From positions 62,001 through 126,000 of the forward strand of contig CALOBV010000006.1 of the NCBI GenBank assembly GCA_942491535.1: 64,000 nucleotides of DNA, read 5' to 3'. Made by a program: the position numbers and the translations under genes. Shown piece by piece: positions 16,693 to 24,777 of this stretch. This DNA is from JAUVKT01 sp942491535. Its GTDB lineage: Bacteria; Bacteroidota; Bacteroidia; Bacteroidales; VadinHA17. The first letter of the stretch is position 1. Each line of letters opens with the position of its first letter. Below the pieces are notes generated by a model that worked only from the letters and a program-made list of their open reading frames with translations, was not told the DNA's origin and ran no database searches.

Positions 16693-17262
16693 TTACCATC
16701 CCATCCGCATTTTAAAACATTTTCCAGTAGATATCTCGATATCCCATGGACCCCATGTTGTTGTACCAGACCAGGCATAAAACCAATGTGTTCCTGTGGG
16801 AAGAGTGAAATTTGCACAACCTCTCACATCGCAGGTGGCAACTCCATTCGGATAATAAGCTGTAATAGTTTCAGTCTGGTCACCGATCTTAACCTTAATG
16901 GGAGGATCATAGATAATAGATCCGTTTGACCAGAAAGTAACTTGTCCGCTTGGGACATTAACCAGGAGTGAGTCTGTTAATATATCGAGTTGATCTCCCT
17001 TTTCCGGGTAAGCTGTTAAGGTAACGCAATATTTACCGGGATCGGAATATGTAAAATTTGGTTCAAACTCGGTATACTGATTGCCATTACCATCGTCCCA
17101 TAAATATTCAGAGGCATTCTCAGAACAATTCGCCGGAGCTACTATGGTATTGGTAACAGCCTCGGTGTAAGGAAAAGTAAAACAAGCTTTCGTATCTTTA
17201 TTCTTTTCACATCCGGCAAAGAACAAAAATATTATTATTATTACTAAATGGCTGATTTTCAT
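16693..17262 (-). CDS. PKD-domain lipoprotein
   Basis: A 189-residue protein with a lipobox (FFAGC, Cys18) and so probably attached to a membrane facing the periplasm or outside. Residues about 25-100 form a PKD-type beta-sandwich with the signature YLWDDGNGNQ, FTYSDPGKYCVTLTAYP. The C-terminal half (VTFWSNGSIIYDPPIKVKIGDQTETITAYYP...) carries four cysteines that could pair. It points away from the divergent DUF364 gene and shows no motif tying it to the tungsten genes. Function unknown. Confidence 0.7.
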   Translation of the reverse strand: MKISHLVIIIIFLFFAGCEKNKDTKACFTFPYTEAVTNTIVAPANCSENASEYLWDDGNGNQYTEFEPNFTYSDPGKYCVTLTAYPEKGDQLDILTDSLLVNVPSGQVTFWSNGSIIYDPPIKVKIGDQTETITAYYPNGVATCDVRGCANFTLPTGTHWFYAWSGTTTWGPWDIEISTGKCFKMRMGW

Positions 17263-17452
17263 AATGTAATTACAAATTAACTAAATAAAAGTAGAGAATT
17301 ATTATAACGAAAACAATGCTGTGTAGCATGCATAAAGTCAACATATAATGAAGCCGGGCTACGCTAAAGCTTCGTATAAGGATACTGAGAGGTGAGCAAA
17401 TAACAAAGGAAAGGGACATGGAAAGCTTTAAAAGGAGTTTATCCTGTGCTTA

Positions 17453-17482
17453 TTGAGGTTCTGATTAATAAATATAACTTTG
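17453..17482 (+). promoter_or_regulatory. Promoter of the DUF364-thiF-thiS cassette
   Basis: TTG at 17453-17455, a 19-bp spacer and TAACTTTG at 17475-17482 match the Bacteroidota consensus. The -7 box ends 18 nt before the ATG at 17501. This also rules out the in-frame TTG at 17480, which lies inside the box. Confidence 0.7.
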
Positions 17483-17500
17483 TACGAAAGAGATGATTTA

Positions 17501-18205
17501 ATGAAAGAACCGATTGAATATTTTCTGGAAAAGGATGGCTTTTACAGGGAGAAGATAGCTGAATGGGTAATTGGAGAAAAGTATGTAGGAATAATGAATA
17601 CCGAAGGCTATGTAGGTGTTTGTGCTACACTCGGAACCCAAATGAATGACGACCTTTTTAAACATGGCGAGCCAGACATTGGGAACCCGGTTCACAGGAT
17701 TATCTTAAATGCATGGTTTAACTCACTCAATAATTACAGTGAGAGTTACGACGATATAAAAGATATTTTCGATAGTGTAAATTTCAGGTCGAAAAGTAAA
17801 ATTGTTATGGTAGGTTACTTTGAGAGTCTGTACGAAAAATTTGTAAGAGAAAACATAAACCTGGAAGTTTTTGATATACAAAAGAAGAGTGCCGTTCTTT
17901 CTGAGATCGAAGGATTTGACAGGGCTGCCTATGAGTGCGACACCATGATATTGACGGGCACGAGCATTTTTAATAATACTTTTAAGGAGGTGATCTCCAG
18001 GACGGGTGATTCGTGCAATATATATTTACTGGGACCATCGAATATTCTTTCGAGGGATATGTTTAGATACAGAAACATTAAAATAGTTTTTGGATCAGTT
18101 TTTAAGAGGAACGACAGGCGGGTTTTTGACCGCATAAAGGAAGGAAGGGGAACGCAGGGATTTCTCGAATATCTTGATAAAGTTTATATAAGCAGTGATA
18201 AATGA
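17501..18205 (+). CDS. DUF364/DUF4213-family protein (putative heavy-metal chelation)
   Basis: A 234-residue cytoplasmic protein. The N-terminal half contains YVGIMNTEGYVGVCATL and NPVHRIILNAWFNSLNNY (DUF4213-like). The C-terminal half is a Rossmann-like DUF364 domain with VMVGYFESLYEKF, CDTMILTGTSIFNNTFKEVI, IYLLGPSNILSRDMF and a closing IKEGRGTQGF. Structures of this family led to a suggested metal or cofactor-binding role; no reaction is proven. The ATG at 17501 is chosen because of the promoter. Its stop overlaps the thiF start by 4 bp (ATGA). Association with AOR and a sulfur-carrier pair suggests a step in tungsten handling or pterin maturation. That part is inference. Confidence 0.8.
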   Translation: MKEPIEYFLEKDGFYREKIAEWVIGEKYVGIMNTEGYVGVCATLGTQMNDDLFKHGEPDIGNPVHRIILNAWFNSLNNYSESYDDIKDIFDSVNFRSKSKIVMVGYFESLYEKFVRENINLEVFDIQKKSAVLSEIEGFDRAAYECDTMILTGTSIFNNTFKEVISRTGDSCNIYLLGPSNILSRDMFRYRNIKIVFGSVFKRNDRRVFDRIKEGRGTQGFLEYLDKVYISSDK

Positions 18206-18813
18206 AGAAAGAAAAGATATTTTCCCATCTGAAAAATTTCAAAGTGGGCATTGCAGGAGCTGGCGGACTGGGATCGAATTGTGCAGTTGCACTTGGCCGG
18301 ACCGGGATTGGCAAGATGGTAATAGCTGACTTTGATATAGTAAGTACAGAAAACCTTGACAGGCAGTATTACTTTTCACACCAGGTTGGAGTAAAAAAGG
18401 TAGTAGCCCTGAAAGAAAACATTGAGAGAATAGGTTTCGAAACAGAAATTGAGATACACGATATAAAACTCGCACCTGATTCTATATTAAGTATTTACAA
18501 AGACTGTGATATCATTGTTGAAGCATTCGATGAGGCCGAAATGAAGGAAATGTTAGCTGAGACCGTTCTTTCTGCATGGCCGGATAAACCTCTCGTTCTG
18601 GGTTCGGGCATGGCCGGTTTTGGAGAGACTGCCCTGCTACATGAGAGGCGACTTGGAAAAAATCTGGTAGTCTGCGGCGACGAATCATCTGAAGTATCTG
18701 CCAATAATCCTCCCCTGGCTCCCAGGGTAGGTATTGTAGCAAATATGCAGGCCAATGTAGTTGTTGAAATACTTATGGAAATTGTAGGAGATAATGAATA
18801 TTACACTGAATAA
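18202..18813 (+). CDS. thiF: Short ThiF/MoeB-family sulfur-carrier adenylyltransferase
   Basis: A 203-residue E1-like enzyme. The nucleotide loop is VGIAGAGGLGSNCAVALGR (about 14-32), followed by IADFDIVSTENLDRQYY with the ATP-contacting Asp and Arg. It adenylates the C-terminal glycine of a ThiS/MoaD-type carrier. It belongs to the short group that lacks the zinc-binding CXXC pairs and ends with CGDESSEV...LAPRVGIVANMQAN, as in clostridial ThiF. thiS overlaps its 3' end by 20 bp, which fixes the partner. No thiamine genes are nearby and the AOR gene is, so service to the tungstopterin pathway (a MoeB-like job) is my preferred reading over thiamine. Confidence 0.85.
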   Translation: MKKEKIFSHLKNFKVGIAGAGGLGSNCAVALGRTGIGKMVIADFDIVSTENLDRQYYFSHQVGVKKVVALKENIERIGFETEIEIHDIKLAPDSILSIYKDCDIIVEAFDEAEMKEMLAETVLSAWPDKPLVLGSGMAGFGETALLHERRLGKNLVVCGDESSEVSANNPPLAPRVGIVANMQANVVVEILMEIVGDNEYYTE

Positions 18814-18997
18814 CAGGCCAGAGGTTTTCGATCTGGAAGAGATGACTGTAGACCAGATGCTGGAAATAAAAAAATTCTCATTTAAAATGAGAGTGGTTAA
18901 GATAAATGGCAGGTTTATCAGGAAAAGTGAGTATGGTAGTGCTCTAATAAGAGAGGGCGACGATGTTCAGATGCTTTACCTGATGAGTGGAGGTTAA
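18794..18997 (+). CDS. thiS: ThiS/MoaD-like sulfur carrier protein
   Basis: A 67-residue beta-grasp protein with an intact C-terminal Gly-Gly (MLYLMSGG), the residue pair that becomes thiocarboxylated. The body (VDQMLEIKKFSFKMRVVKINGRFIRKSEY, EGDDVQMLYLMSGG) matches ThiS/MoaD proteins. The start lies inside thiF, so translation is coupled. In Aromatoleum aromaticum the aor cluster carries moaD-like and thiF-like genes, and this pair looks equivalent. Which MoaE it would serve is unclear, as none is in the window. Confidence 0.85.
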   Translation: MNITLNNRPEVFDLEEMTVDQMLEIKKFSFKMRVVKINGRFIRKSEYGSALIREGDDVQMLYLMSGG

Positions 18998-19127
18998 GAA
19001 GATGCAGGGTGCAAGGGGGTATGGAGTAAGGTAACAAGCTGCGTCGTCATACCAGGCAATGTAGGAAGATTTAATAGAGATGAATAAAGAGTGATAAGAT
19101 ATATATATTATTGCTTAATTTTACAGG

Positions 19128-19463
19128 ATGAAAAACATTTTAAGCAGGATATACGACAGGCTTCCCGGCTACCTCAGGAATAAGTATATTATTGCGCTTG
19201 TTCTGTTTATTATATGGATTCTTCTTTTCGACAATAATAACCTGATAGACCGCTATCACGATTTAAAGGCATTAAATCAATTACAGAGAGACAAGGAATA
19301 CTACACTGACAGGATAGAGGAAGACAGGAGGAAACTAAATGAGCTCAGGACCGATAATGAAAACCTGGAGAAATTTGCACGAGAGGAATATTACATGAAG
19401 AAGGATGACGAAGATATTTTCATTATTGTCACAGAGGAAGAAGCCAGAAAAGAGAAGAAATAA
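19128..19463 (+). CDS. DivIC/FtsB-like septum formation protein
   Basis: A 111-residue bitopic membrane protein: a short cytoplasmic N-terminus, one helix at about residues 21-36 (IIALVLFIIWILLF) and a periplasmic coiled coil (LKALNQLQRDKEYYTDRIEEDRRKLNELRT) ending with NLEKFAREEYYMKKDDEDIFII. This is the FtsB/DivIC arrangement, which links FtsL and FtsQ/DivIB in the divisome. Its stop at 19463 abuts the stop of the convergent glycosyltransferase gene with no spacer. Confidence 0.85.
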   Translation: MKNILSRIYDRLPGYLRNKYIIALVLFIIWILLFDNNNLIDRYHDLKALNQLQRDKEYYTDRIEEDRRKLNELRTDNENLEKFAREEYYMKKDDEDIFIIVTEEEARKEKK

Positions 19464-20723
19464 CTATCTCTCAAGATTTCTATAGTACTTTAATAGTTCG
19501 CCAACAGAAACAAAATTTAAATCCAATCCATTTAATTTCAGAAGGTAATTTGCTGCATCGGTAACATCTACCCTTTGCATTCCACCAACTGTATGAAGCC
19601 AGTTAAGATATTTCACTATCTTAAACATATTGAACCATGCATAAAATCTTTTTGTAAAAGAAGCAGGTGAGGCTGTATTAGCCTTTATTTCCCGCAGGTG
19701 ATCAAGCCAGTTTTCTCTCTCAAGAAATTCAAATAGTTTAATATTAAAATCAAATATAGATTCATTTATTTCTTCATCCCTGTCAATTTCATAAAGCCTG
19801 TCCACAATTGAAAACAGACTTTTTAGATAGCCGAATGATTCGGGATTGTATGTTTTAAGGCTCAGGTCATTTGTTTGTAGGATATCTCTTATCGCAGGAC
19901 CCGTCCCAAAAGGTACTCTGTCTGAGAGGCGGGGTGATGGATAGACTGTCGTTGAATTAAGGTAGAAGTAACCACCCATCGGGATTGTTTTCTGTATGAA
20001 ATAGAAGTCCTCCCCTGCCTGTTGCCTGTTCATTCCTCCTGCTTTTACATAAGTCCCTGCCCGAACAGCAAATGCAGAACCAACAGTATGAAAGACCTCT
20101 GGAAACTGGCTATATTTCAGTGCCTGGTAATAATACCTAAGGTACAGCTCATAAGTTGAAATTGCCTTATAAATATTCTCGTCAAATTCTTTACCAGATG
20201 TAGGATGCTCGAAATAAATTGAGCATGCCTTACGATCGGGCTTAATAAAGAAATCCTGATATAAGCTTAGCAGATAATTATCGGCCACCTCGCAATCTGC
20301 ATCAAGAGATACAATAAGACCTTCAGGTTTATTTATTGAATCATAGCGACGCACGGCTTCATCCATAACAACCTTGCGGGCCAGTCCTGCACCCCATCCC
20401 TTTATTGAAGTTATCTCTGTATTAAAAACAGAAAGCCGGAAAGGCAGGTTAAAGTCCCTCTTCCGGCTTTCAATTTCTTTAATCGTTTTTGTATTTGCCT
20501 CCAGTTCCTCTACTCCTGCTGACTGAGAAGCATTTACATATATAATAACCTCTACTGAGCAATCCGGTTTATGACAGGCGGCAAGTGAATTAATTGTTTT
20601 TAATATATCCGGCTCGTTATAGGCCGGTATTATTACAATTATTGATGTTTTTCTGTCAGGTCCGCCTGGTATAAAAGGCTCGAACAGAACCCTGTCGGAC
20701 AGGTATTCTGAAGCAAATCCCAT
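19464..20723 (-). CDS. Glycosyltransferase family 2 protein
   Basis: A 419-residue enzyme with a GT-A fold and no membrane segment. The donor-binding part begins SIIVIIPAYNEPDILKTINSL (about 27-47) and has the metal-binding DXD-type motif SLDADCEV (about 143-150). An acceptor-side GGMNRQQAGEDFYFIQK follows, with the ED-type catalytic base region. The C-terminal 130 residues are helical and of unknown role. It is 6 bp from the OmpH-like gene behind it and probably co-transcribed. Sugar and acceptor unknown. Confidence 0.82.
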   Translation of the reverse strand: MGFASEYLSDRVLFEPFIPGGPDRKTSIIVIIPAYNEPDILKTINSLAACHKPDCSVEVIIYVNASQSAGVEELEANTKTIKEIESRKRDFNLPFRLSVFNTEITSIKGWGAGLARKVVMDEAVRRYDSINKPEGLIVSLDADCEVADNYLLSLYQDFFIKPDRKACSIYFEHPTSGKEFDENIYKAISTYELYLRYYYQALKYSQFPEVFHTVGSAFAVRAGTYVKAGGMNRQQAGEDFYFIQKTIPMGGYFYLNSTTVYPSPRLSDRVPFGTGPAIRDILQTNDLSLKTYNPESFGYLKSLFSIVDRLYEIDRDEEINESIFDFNIKLFEFLERENWLDHLREIKANTASPASFTKRFYAWFNMFKIVKYLNWLHTVGGMQRVDVTDAANYLLKLNGLDLNFVSVGELLKYYRNLER

Positions 20724-20729
20724 TATTTT

Positions 20730-21329
20730 CTATTTATTTTCCTGGGCGTAGTATTCGTTTAGCCCCTTTAATACTTCATTGGTAATATCATTTCCTTCGC
20801 CACCCAAAAGAACCGGGCCACCAAATGATCTGCCAAGTATATACTGATAGTTTTTATCCTGGTTATATACTTCAAGATAGTTATAGATATAATCCAGAAC
20901 CGATCTGTTCATAACCTGTTCTTCTTCCATAAGATTATACTGTAGCTGATCCCTCAGGTTTACCAGCTCCTGTTGCTTCTGCATCAATGCCTGTTCCATT
21001 TGAGCAGCGGTAGCCCTGGTAACAAGGCCCTTACGAACCTTCTCCTCATAATCTCTTGCACCAGTCTCATATTGAGTACCCTTTGAATTTAGTTCAGCCT
21101 CAGCGCTTCCCTGCTTACTGAGCAAATCATCTCTCAATTTAAAATACATATCAAAGTTGAAGATTATTGAATCTATCTCAACAAAAGCAATACCACCCGG
21201 GGCAATACTCTCGACAGTTTTTCCTTCTGATGCATTCTCCTTCTTATCATTATCGGTAAACTCCAGTACAAATAACAATGCGGCTGCGGCAAGGGCTACT
21301 ATACTAAAAATTAATGGTAACTTCTTCAT
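20730..21329 (-). CDS. OmpH/Skp-like periplasmic chaperone with N-terminal anchor
   Basis: A 199-residue protein with a hydrophobic N-terminus (residues 5-22, no clear cleavage site), then a low-complexity linker and an OmpH region: IAFVEIDSIIFNFDMYFKLRDDLLSK, a long coiled coil full of Q, E and K, and a C-terminal LDYIYNYLEVYNQDKNYQYILG. Skp-type chaperones hold unfolded outer-membrane proteins. The likely uncleaved anchor distinguishes it from the two ompH genes at 44.7-45.8 kb. It may act near the inner membrane. Confidence 0.8.
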   Translation of the reverse strand: MKKLPLIFSIVALAAAALLFVLEFTDNDKKENASEGKTVESIAPGGIAFVEIDSIIFNFDMYFKLRDDLLSKQGSAEAELNSKGTQYETGARDYEEKVRKGLVTRATAAQMEQALMQKQQELVNLRDQLQYNLMEEEQVMNRSVLDYIYNYLEVYNQDKNYQYILGRSFGGPVLLGGEGNDITNEVLKGLNEYYAQENK

Positions 21330-21363
21330 TTCTAATAGTTAATTGGTTAAACGTTACAGGCCA

Positions 21364-21371
21364 CAAATATA
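21364..21371 (-). promoter_or_regulatory. -7 box of the OmpH-like/glycosyltransferase pair
   Basis: TATATTTG on the minus strand, 34 nt before the ATG at 21329. No TTG at the right -33 distance. Confidence 0.4.
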
Positions 21372-21428
21372 ACTAAATTAATCAATTAATAAATCCCTGA
21401 AAAAACAATTGATTTAGCCTGCTGCTCC

Positions 21429-22433
21429 CTAGAACTCTGGACATGGGACAGCCCTGAATCTTCTACGGTTGGCTCCGAATGTAGTAGTAATAAACTCATA
21501 AACTACAGATATCTCATGAGCTCCTCCTGTTGAAGATATCAAATTTGAAATCGTAAAATCGTAGCTATATCCGATATGTATATCATTTGTCTTGAATCCG
21601 ACCAATGCAATAATTGCATCACCTGCCTGGCTTGTAACAAGTGGGACACCCCTGTACCAGAAACCGAAGATAATTGGATCCCGGTAATAGTACAATCCTA
21701 TATCAGACTGGAAGAATCTATCCTGGTATTTGAAATTTCCTGCGATACTTAGTACTTCGTTATACTTATTACTTCTTATCATTCTGCCCCTCCTGGTGAT
21801 CTGGTATCCACCAAATACATTAACCTTTATCGGCACCTTGGTATCCCAATCGCCATAAAAAGACTGCTTTGGTGCCAGAAGATGATCGACAGTAAACCCG
21901 GCCCAGATTCTATCGCTATAGAATAGTGCCGATGTAGCAAAGTCTACATCAGCAACAGACTCAAAAGGTGGAGGAGTAACTGAGGGAGTTGTTCCGCCGG
22001 CAGTAATCATATGATTCCAGATTAGTTTACCATAGTTCAGCCCCAGGTAAGTAAATTTGAAATTTATACCCGGCCGGAAGTGCCATTCCTGGTTAAGCTG
22101 GATATCGTACGAATAAACCAACCCCACGTTTGTCTGGCTTAAATCTCCCGATCCTGCAACATCATAGGTTGCCAGTATGCCCACTCCCGATTTAAAGTTA
22201 GGCAGGTAGCGATCATATGAGAAACTGTAAGTATGGAAAACGCCTGGTATAGCAGGCCACTGATTTCTGTAATTAAGGGAAATGCGATTCTCTTCTATTG
22301 CACCTGCAAATGATGGCGCCAGGTACAATGCGTTGGCATAGAACTGAGAGAAATGTGGATCCTGACCATATATTTTTACGGTGGTTAGGCCAGCAATCAA
22401 TATTAGCCAGATATATTGTTTAATTTTCTGCAA
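21429..22433 (-). CDS. PorP/SprF family type IX secretion outer-membrane protein
   Basis: A 334-residue outer-membrane barrel with a signal peptide (1-23, ending KIYGQ). The mature start DPHFSQFYANALYLAPSFAGA is diagnostic of PorP/SprF, which are needed for surface display or gliding adhesin export through the type IX system. Alternating beta-strand segments run to a C-terminal strand pattern. It is the last gene after the sigma factor and the PKD/CHU_C protein; pairs of CHU_C-bearing protein and PorP are typical of cargo and its outer-membrane partner. Confidence 0.9.
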   Translation of the reverse strand: MQKIKQYIWLILIAGLTTVKIYGQDPHFSQFYANALYLAPSFAGAIEENRISLNYRNQWPAIPGVFHTYSFSYDRYLPNFKSGVGILATYDVAGSGDLSQTNVGLVYSYDIQLNQEWHFRPGINFKFTYLGLNYGKLIWNHMITAGGTTPSVTPPPFESVADVDFATSALFYSDRIWAGFTVDHLLAPKQSFYGDWDTKVPIKVNVFGGYQITRRGRMIRSNKYNEVLSIAGNFKYQDRFFQSDIGLYYYRDPIIFGFWYRGVPLVTSQAGDAIIALVGFKTNDIHIGYSYDFTISNLISSTGGAHEISVVYEFITTTFGANRRRFRAVPCPEF

Positions 22434-22603
22434 GTCGGATTCGTTAAGCCTAGTTAAGTACGAAAATAGTTAAATCATATCAATATACTATAACATTAAT
22501 ACGTTTTTTACCCCCATTTATGTTACACTAAAAGGGTTTTTTGTTGAAAAAAAAATTTTCGTCGAAAATTATGTGGAATTCTTTGACTAAAGAAAGTGTC
22601 TAA

Positions 22604-23926
22604 TTACCTCTTTGGCAGAAGGGTTACGTCGCCACCCTGAACAAAGGGATCTCCATTCTTAAATACGCCGCGTACCTTCCAGATATATACTCCGGGGTCG
22701 ACCTTCTGGCCTTTGTAATAGCCATCCCAGCCTATACTAATATCGTTTGTTTCAAAAATCTTCAAGCCACTCCTGGTAAAAACCCTCAGGTTATAATCTG
22801 TTACACCTGAGCAAACAGGATGGAAAACTTCTGATTCGATATCAGTTCGAATAGAATAATATCCTCCTGTTGGGCCTCCGTCGTTAGGGATAAATGCATT
22901 GGGAAATTTGAGATAGCAGCTATTTTCCCCAAAAGCATCTGTTATTATAAGGCTATCTACACACCCATATTTTGAAATAGCATAAAGTTTTACGCTGTAA
23001 GAACCGAATCTGGTATACTGGTGTGAAGGTTCAAAGTCCATGCTTGTCTGGCCATCACCAAAATCCCACATCCATTTAACTGAATTCTCTGAATAATTAT
23101 AGAACATTACCTGTTCGTCGGGCAGAATATGGTCTCCAGTACTGACTTCAAACTTTGCAAGAGGCAATGGGTAAACATCAATTTCAGACATATATGATGC
23201 CACCCGACCATTATAGCCGAACACAAGCAGTTTAACACTGTATTTCCCATCTTCATCGAATATCCAGACAGGTTCTCTCTCTGTTGAATATCCCCCATCA
23301 TCAAACTCCCACATACACGAATCATAGTTGGTGGAGAGGTTAGTAAAGCTGACCTTCAGAGGAACACATCCGCTGATATTGTCAATTTCGAATCTGGCGG
23401 CAGGAGAAGGCTTAATAAGATCGTCCCTGCTTAATGCTTCGTTCTCACCCACTTTAAGATTCTTCTCGAGATAAGCCGGATCTATCTCCAGGGATTCGAC
23501 AAACTGCTCTTCTCTGGTATTGAGAGATAAAGTATCATTAATTACTTTCTTATCTGGCTTAATGGTAACTACCTTGGCTGAGGCCACGGCAGATCCTTTA
23601 CTTGGCAGGACAGTTTCAATATATGACTTAAGCTCCTTCTCAATAATTTCTTCAACAGGCAGTGGAGTAACAAGAATTTCAGAGTCAGCGGATATGGCTT
23701 CACTACCATCCTTAAGAATAACAGTAAGCGCAATTGCAGTAATAGCTGCAGCTGCAGCTGCAAGGTAGAAAATATTAAACCTGCCGGGATTGAATCTGAA
23801 AAATTCCCTAAACCTTAACTTTTTTTCAAAACGCGGCCAGAAACCTTTATCAGGAGTTACCTCGAAATCATGGAATTGCTCCCTGTAAATTTCTTCAATG
23901 GTTCTATGTGGCCTGTCCGTTTTCAA
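22604..23926 (-). CDS. Anti-sigma-like membrane protein with PKD repeats and gliding-type C-terminal domain
   Basis: A 440-residue protein without an ordinary signal peptide. The cytoplasmic N-terminus (1-50: HDFEVTPDKGFWPRFEKKL) resembles the anti-sigma region of Bacteroidota regulators. One helix (51-71) follows, then a low-complexity linker to about 165. Two PKD domains come next (CMWEFDDGGYSTEREPVWIF; WMWDFGDGQTSMDFEPSHQY), and finally a CHU_C-type gliding-motility-associated C-terminal domain from about 338 (PNAFIPNDGGPTGGYY ... DPGVYIWKV). It lies 80 bp behind the ECF sigma gene and ahead of PorP. The topology suggests a sensor reaching into the periplasm that holds the sigma factor. 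Confidence 0.78.
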   Translation of the reverse strand: MKTDRPHRTIEEIYREQFHDFEVTPDKGFWPRFEKKLRFREFFRFNPGRFNIFYLAAAAAAITAIALTVILKDGSEAISADSEILVTPLPVEEIIEKELKSYIETVLPSKGSAVASAKVVTIKPDKKVINDTLSLNTREEQFVESLEIDPAYLEKNLKVGENEALSRDDLIKPSPAARFEIDNISGCVPLKVSFTNLSTNYDSCMWEFDDGGYSTEREPVWIFDEDGKYSVKLLVFGYNGRVASYMSEIDVYPLPLAKFEVSTGDHILPDEQVMFYNYSENSVKWMWDFGDGQTSMDFEPSHQYTRFGSYSVKLYAISKYGCVDSLIITDAFGENSCYLKFPNAFIPNDGGPTGGYYSIRTDIESEVFHPVCSGVTDYNLRVFTRSGLKIFETNDISIGWDGYYKGQKVDPGVYIWKVRGVFKNGDPFVQGGDVTLLPKR

Positions 23927-23972
23927 TTATATCTGTCTTTTCGAACGCATTCGATGCGTCCCTCCTATTTTA

Positions 23973-24006
23973 TAATCTTACAATCTTTAATCTTCTAATC
24001 TTCAAT
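23973..24006. repeat. AATCTT-type octamer repeat between sigma and anti-sigma-like genes
   Basis: Four or five near-copies of AATCTT spaced 7-8 bp (AATCTTAC, AATCTTTA, ATCTTCTA, ATCTTCA). Just before it, at 23945-23959, ACGCAT and ATGCGT form a small perfect inverted repeat. Confidence 0.5.
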
Positions 24007-24552
24007 CTATATATAATTCTCCAGTTTCTTCTGTATAAATGATCTCGCTCTGGAATACTGAGATTTTGATGTATTCACGTCAATACCAAGCATCTCAGCT
24101 ATCTCCTTATGCTTATAACCCTCAACAGCATAAAGATTAAAAACCGTCTTATATCCCAGGGGCAACTGGTCGAGCACAGTTTTAAGCTCCTCTGCTGTAA
24201 AAGGAGTATCAGGAAAATCGTCCATACCTGCTTCACTTGTATAAAGCTCCTCAATCTCAACATATCTTTTATGCTTAAGATTCTTGTGATAATGAGTAAT
24301 TGAGGTATTGACAACTATCTTCCTCATCCATCCTATGAAAGAACCTTCTCCGGAATAATCTCCAATATTCAGGTATATTTTCAACATACTTTCCTGCAAA
24401 ATATCCTCTGCTTCGGGAACATCGGTTGCATACCTGATACAAATACCCAGGAGCATGGCGGAATAGCGGTCATAGAGACACTTCTGTGCCAGCTTTTCCT
24501 TCTTTTTACACCCTAACAATATTTGTTGGTCGTTCATCATTTTCCGGACCAT
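24007..24552 (-). CDS. ECF-type RNA polymerase sigma factor
   Basis: A 181-residue sigma-70 family protein with region 2 (LYDRYSAMLLGICIRYATDVPEAEDILQESMLKIY, with the EAEDILQE core-binding segment) and region 4 (LDQLPLGYKTVFNLYAVEGYKHKEIAEMLGIDVNTSKSQYSRAR) with the helix-turn-helix for the -35 element. There are alternative ATGs at 24540 and 24537. A -7 box at 24566 would leave only about 6 nt of leader for the first ATG, so a later start is plausible. It heads the set sigma, anti-sigma-like PKD protein, PorP. Confidence 0.92.
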   Translation of the reverse strand: MVRKMMNDQQILLGCKKKEKLAQKCLYDRYSAMLLGICIRYATDVPEAEDILQESMLKIYLNIGDYSGEGSFIGWMRKIVVNTSITHYHKNLKHKRYVEIEELYTSEAGMDDFPDTPFTAEELKTVLDQLPLGYKTVFNLYAVEGYKHKEIAEMLGIDVNTSKSQYSRARSFIQKKLENYI

Positions 24553-24565
24553 TTTTTAGACCTCA

Positions 24566-24573
24566 CAAAGGTA
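24566..24573 (-). promoter_or_regulatory. -7 box of the ECF sigma gene
   Basis: The minus strand reads TACCTTTG, a full TAnnTTTG match, 13 nt ahead of the first ATG. The -33 position has no clear TTG. Confidence 0.4.
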
Positions 24574-24777
24574 CAAATGGTTGCACTCTGGTTAATAAAT
24601 TTAAAATTATCTGTTTTTTTCCTATTTACAATAGGTATCAAGTCTGAAGATGTTACGGATTATGCCAATATATGTTTCATAATCGGCATTATTATATTTA
24701 TTACTGATAAAGGTCATTTTCTTAATTTCATAATGGATTACCTTTGAACTAAAATCAAACCAGTAAAAAATATTTAA

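Noticed and set aside
17263..17452. Moco/Tuco riboswitch ahead of the DUF364 cassette
   Set aside because: There is a small GAAGC/GCTTC stem, but I cannot find the multi-stem fold of the Moco RNA, and the motif is not established in this phylum.
24523..24747. Small hydrophobic plus-strand frame between sigma and proline dehydrogenase genes
   Set aside because: It begins inside the sigma gene on the opposite strand, has no promoter or ribosome site and no family resemblance.
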